Shown here one piece after another: positions 5,304-7,075 of a stretch of DNA of 7,075 nt. The notes under the pieces are model-generated. The model saw only the letters and a program-made list of their open reading frames with translations. It did no database searches and was not told the origin of the DNA. The position numbers were made by a program, and so were the translations under genes. Origin of the DNA: JBBQRS01 sp038214535. Lineage in GTDB: Bacteria > Chloroflexota > Anaerolineae > CG2-30-64-16. Position 1 is the stretch's first letter. Every line of letters starts with the position of its first letter. The stretch covers positions 1-7,075 of the forward strand of contig JBBQRS010000177.1 in the NCBI GenBank assembly GCA_038214535.1. The letters are read 5' to 3'.

Positions 5304-6734
5304 ATGTCTCGTCATTTGTCACGCAAGGAGTTTCTACGCATCGCCGGGCTGAGCGCCGGCGGCATGGCTATGGCAGCCTGCGCACCGCAGACTGTCGAGA
5401 GGGTGGTCACGGTCAAAGAGACCGTTCAAGTCGAAGTTGAAAAGCAAGTGGAAGTTGTCAAGGAAGTGCAGGTTACGAGCGAAGCGCCGCCATCGGGCGA
5501 ATTGCCGTTGATCCGTTTCGCGATGTACAACTTCGACCCGTGGTTGGCGGCCTTGCCGAAGATGTTCAACGACTTCGAGGATCAGGTCGGTACGGCCCAG
5601 GTGAAGCTGGAGACGGCCCCCTGGGATCAGTTCTGGGCACGCTTCGAATCTCAGGCGGCAGCCGGAATCGCGCCTGACTTGCAAATCGGCGATCCGGCTA
5701 TGGTCGCCCGCTACTCCGACACCGGCATCTACCTCAACATTGAACCCTACATCGAACGTGACAAAGTCAATCTGGATGATTGGCTCAAAGCCACCATTGA
5801 AGCCTGCAGGTTCCAGAAGGACGGCGGTCTCATAGGCGTGGGGTCGCTGTACGGCATGCCGGCGACTCTGGTCGGCACCATCCTCTATTACAACAAAGAC
5901 CTCTTCGACGCCGCGGGCGTGGCCTATCCGACCGACGCCTGGACGCGCGAGGACATGCGGAACGCCGCCTTGAAGTTGACGAAGGATAGCGCGGGCATGA
6001 CGGCCGGCGAATCCGGTTTTGACCCGGACAGTATCGAGGTCTTCGGCGTTTCCACTGTCGGCGGCTACAGCACCGCCGTACACCTTTGGAACAACGGTGG
6101 TGGTCTGGTGAGCGAGGATCAGAAGGAATGCTGGATTGCCAGGCCGGAAAGCCAGGAGATCTTCCAGTGGTTGCAGGACCTGGTCATGAAGGATCACGTC
6201 AATCCTGACCCGTCCTGGTTCTCCGGTCAGCCCGACGTCTTTCTGACCCAGCGGCTCGGCATGACAGTGGACGGGTCATGGAACGTGGACAACTACGTCG
6301 AGAACCTGACCTTCAACTGGGATATCGCGCCCGTGCCGCTCGGCTTGAAGGGGTTGGACCGGACAAGCTATGCCGGCACCAACACGATGCACATCTTCGG
6401 CGGCACGAAGTACCCCGATCAGTCATGGGATTTGCTCAAGTTCATCTCGGGGGAGGGCGGCCAGAAGTACTTCATGGCGACCGGCACCCCCTCTCTGATC
6501 AGTATGGCAAACTCGCCCGAATATCTGACCGGCAAGCCGGAGAACCGCAAGGTCGCCGTAGATGTTGGGGCTTACGGCCGCACCTACTACCCGCACCTTG
6601 GCAACGATCAGTGGAAAGAGGTCTACAACCAGGAGATCCAGGCACTCTGGCTGGGCGAAGGTACGGTTGAGGAAGTGACCACCGCGGTCTGCGCCAAGAT
6701 TGACCCGATCCTTGCTTCTCTGCAAGGCGCATAA
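5304..6734 (+). CDS. Second sugar ABC transporter substrate-binding lipoprotein
   Basis: Extracellular binding protein of a second CUT1-type importer; 476 residues. The signal region resembles that of the first binding protein, but the twin arginine is Arg-Lys (SRKEFLR, 6-12), and the lipobox is MAAC with Cys26. The tether at 31-57 is rich in Val, Glu and Lys (VERVVTVKET then QVEVEK-QVEVVK), a style common in Chloroflexota lipoproteins. Family landmarks in the mature domain: 'AAAGIAPDLQIGD' (118-130), 'YGMPATLVGTILYYNKDLFD' (183-202), 'AGVAYPTDAWTREDM' (204-218), 'FLTQRLGMTVDGSW' (313-326), and a C-terminal 'EIQALWLGEGTVEEV' helix. It is clearly diverged from the first binding protein, so a different ligand is likely. 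ATG follows AAAGGAGG (5286-5293) with 10 bases spacing. A hairpin and a permease gene follow. The ligand is unknown. Confidence 0.95.
   Translation: MSRHLSRKEFLRIAGLSAGGMAMAACAPQTVERVVTVKETVQVEVEKQVEVVKEVQVTSEAPPSGELPLIRFAMYNFDPWLAALPKMFNDFEDQVGTAQVKLETAPWDQFWARFESQAAAGIAPDLQIGDPAMVARYSDTGIYLNIEPYIERDKVNLDDWLKATIEACRFQKDGGLIGVGSLYGMPATLVGTILYYNKDLFDAAGVAYPTDAWTREDMRNAALKLTKDSAGMTAGESGFDPDSIEVFGVSTVGGYSTAVHLWNNGGGLVSEDQKECWIARPESQEIFQWLQDLVMKDHVNPDPSWFSGQPDVFLTQRLGMTVDGSWNVDNYVENLTFNWDIAPVPLGLKGLDRTSYAGTNTMHIFGGTKYPDQSWDLLKFISGEGGQKYFMATGTPSLISMANSPEYLTGKPENRKVAVDVGAYGRTYYPHLGNDQWKEVYNQEIQALWLGEGTVEEVTTAVCAKIDPILASLQGA
5427..5462 (+). repeat. Tandem 18-base repeat in the tether of the second binding protein
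   Basis: Two adjacent 18-base units (5427-5444 and 5445-5462) agree at 15 of 18 positions and encode QVEVEK and QVEVVK (residues 42-53). The alternating hydrophobic/charged pattern suggests an extended strand or coil holding the domain off the membrane. Confidence 0.65.
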
Positions 6735-6786
6735 GACAGACGCAGTGAGATCAGACGCGCGTACGTAAGCGTGTCATGCGGTAGTT

Positions 6787-6821
6787 CAGGCCCTCCGACA
6801 GCTCAAGTATCGGAGGGCCTG
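6787..6821 (+). promoter_or_regulatory. Strong hairpin between second binding-protein and permease genes
   Basis: Perfect 12-bp stem CAGGCCCTCCGA (6787-6798) with TCGGAGGGCCTG (6810-6821) and an 11-base loop. No T-run follows, so it is more likely a message-protecting or attenuating structure than a terminator. It is at the same place as the hairpin at 3308-3345. GGGCC (6815-6819) in its right arm can alternatively pair with GGCCC (6826-6830). The rest of the 113-base gap (6735-6847) shows nothing else but the permease ribosome site AAAGGA (6836-6841). Confidence 0.7.
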
Positions 6822-6847
6822 TACCGGCCCATGAGAAAGGAACGATT

Positions 6848-7075
6848 ATGGCAAGCAGTTCCTCCGAAGTTGCTTTGCAGCCCACCGGCAGAGAGCGTCT
6901 GTCACACCTCCGCGCAAGACTTGCCAGGAGCGAAAACCTGTATGGTCTGGCCTTTGTGGGGCCGCTGGTCATCGGGTTGGTGTTGTTCACGTATGGCCCG
7001 GTGATCTACTCCGGTTGGCTCAGCCTCAACGAAGGCGATTTCATCCGGCCTCTGACGTGGGTCGGGCTGAACAAT
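6848..7075 (+). CDS. Sugar ABC transporter permease, N-terminal part (3' end outside window)
   Basis: First 76 codons of a MalF/UgpA-like permease that runs off the window with no stop. ATG is 6 bases after AAAGGA (6836-6841). The visible protein has a charged cytoplasmic N-terminus of about 30 residues (GRERLSHLRARLARSEN), then the first membrane segment near 31-58 (LYGLAFVGPLVIGLVLFTYG, PVIYSGWLSL) and 'LTWVGLNN' (69-76). That is the same landmark as 'WVGLENY' in the first importer's permease. The order binding protein - permease repeats the upstream cluster, so a second permease probably follows beyond the edge. The first permease differs clearly in sequence, so this is a separate transporter and not a recent duplicate. 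Confidence 0.9.
   Translation, partial: MASSSSEVALQPTGRERLSHLRARLARSENLYGLAFVGPLVIGLVLFTYGPVIYSGWLSLNEGDFIRPLTWVGLNN

Noticed and set aside
5334..6197. Open frame of 287 codons on the - strand
   Set aside because: Antisense to the second binding protein; no family motif, and composition typical of a shadow frame.
1903..6734. The second importer as a recent duplication of the first
   Set aside because: The binding proteins share only family landmarks, their tethers differ, and the permease N-termini are clearly diverged; DNA repeats between the copies are confined to the short leader segment.
6787..6821. Intrinsic terminator after the second binding-protein gene
   Set aside because: The stem is strong, but no T-run follows on either strand, and a permease gene of the same transporter follows directly.
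6751..7004. Open frames on both strands across the end of the window
   Set aside because: They overlap the true permease frame starting at 6848, which has a ribosome site, a membrane segment and the WVGLNN landmark; the others have none.

Overview
The window is a stretch of bacterial chromosome, GC-rich by eye, with every gene on the + strand. It looks like a sugar-uptake and sugar-modification locus. The best guess for the organism is a member of Chloroflexota (Anaerolineae/Caldilineae type). Both solute-binding proteins are lipoproteins with a Tat-like 'SR[R/K]xFLR' start and an 'AAC' lipobox, and the second has a Val/Glu/Lys-rich tether after the lipid cysteine that is typical of that phylum. 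This assignment rests on protein style, not on a marker gene.

Layout: (1) 2-493, C-terminal part of a Gfo/Idh/MocA-family NAD(P)-dependent sugar or cyclitol dehydrogenase, cut by the window edge. (2) 623-1783, complete PLP-dependent aminotransferase of the DegT/DnrJ/EryC1/StrS sugar-aminotransferase family. (3) 1903-5178, a CUT1-type ABC importer without an ATPase: lipoprotein binding protein, then two permeases. (4) 5304 to the end, a second, divergent importer that starts the same way: binding protein, then the first 76 codons of a permease running off the edge. No ATPase gene is visible, so both importers probably use one encoded beyond the window or elsewhere.

Working together: a dehydrogenase plus a DegT-type aminotransferase can interconvert hydroxyl, ketone and amine on a sugar or cyclitol ring (precedent: NtdC/NtdA in kanosamine synthesis). 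Beside two importers, the catabolic direction is plausible: uptake of an amino sugar or related compound, transamination to a keto sugar, reduction to an ordinary sugar. The substrate cannot be read from the sequence.

The intergenic regions are the least ordinary part. Each binding-protein gene has its own ribosome-binding site and, about 90 bases further upstream, an extra, nearly ideal Shine-Dalgarno sequence (AAGGAGGTG) inside a 17-base segment shared 14/17 between the two leaders. Each binding-protein gene is followed by a strong hairpin without a T-run, placed before the first permease, as expected for a device that keeps binding-protein mRNA more abundant than permease mRNA. In both cases an arm of the hairpin can also pair with sequence further downstream, and at the first importer that alternative covers the permease's ribosome-binding site.

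No RNA genes, CRISPR arrays, insertion sequences or convincing intrinsic terminators were seen. Apart from the coding genes there is no gap longer than 130 bases.
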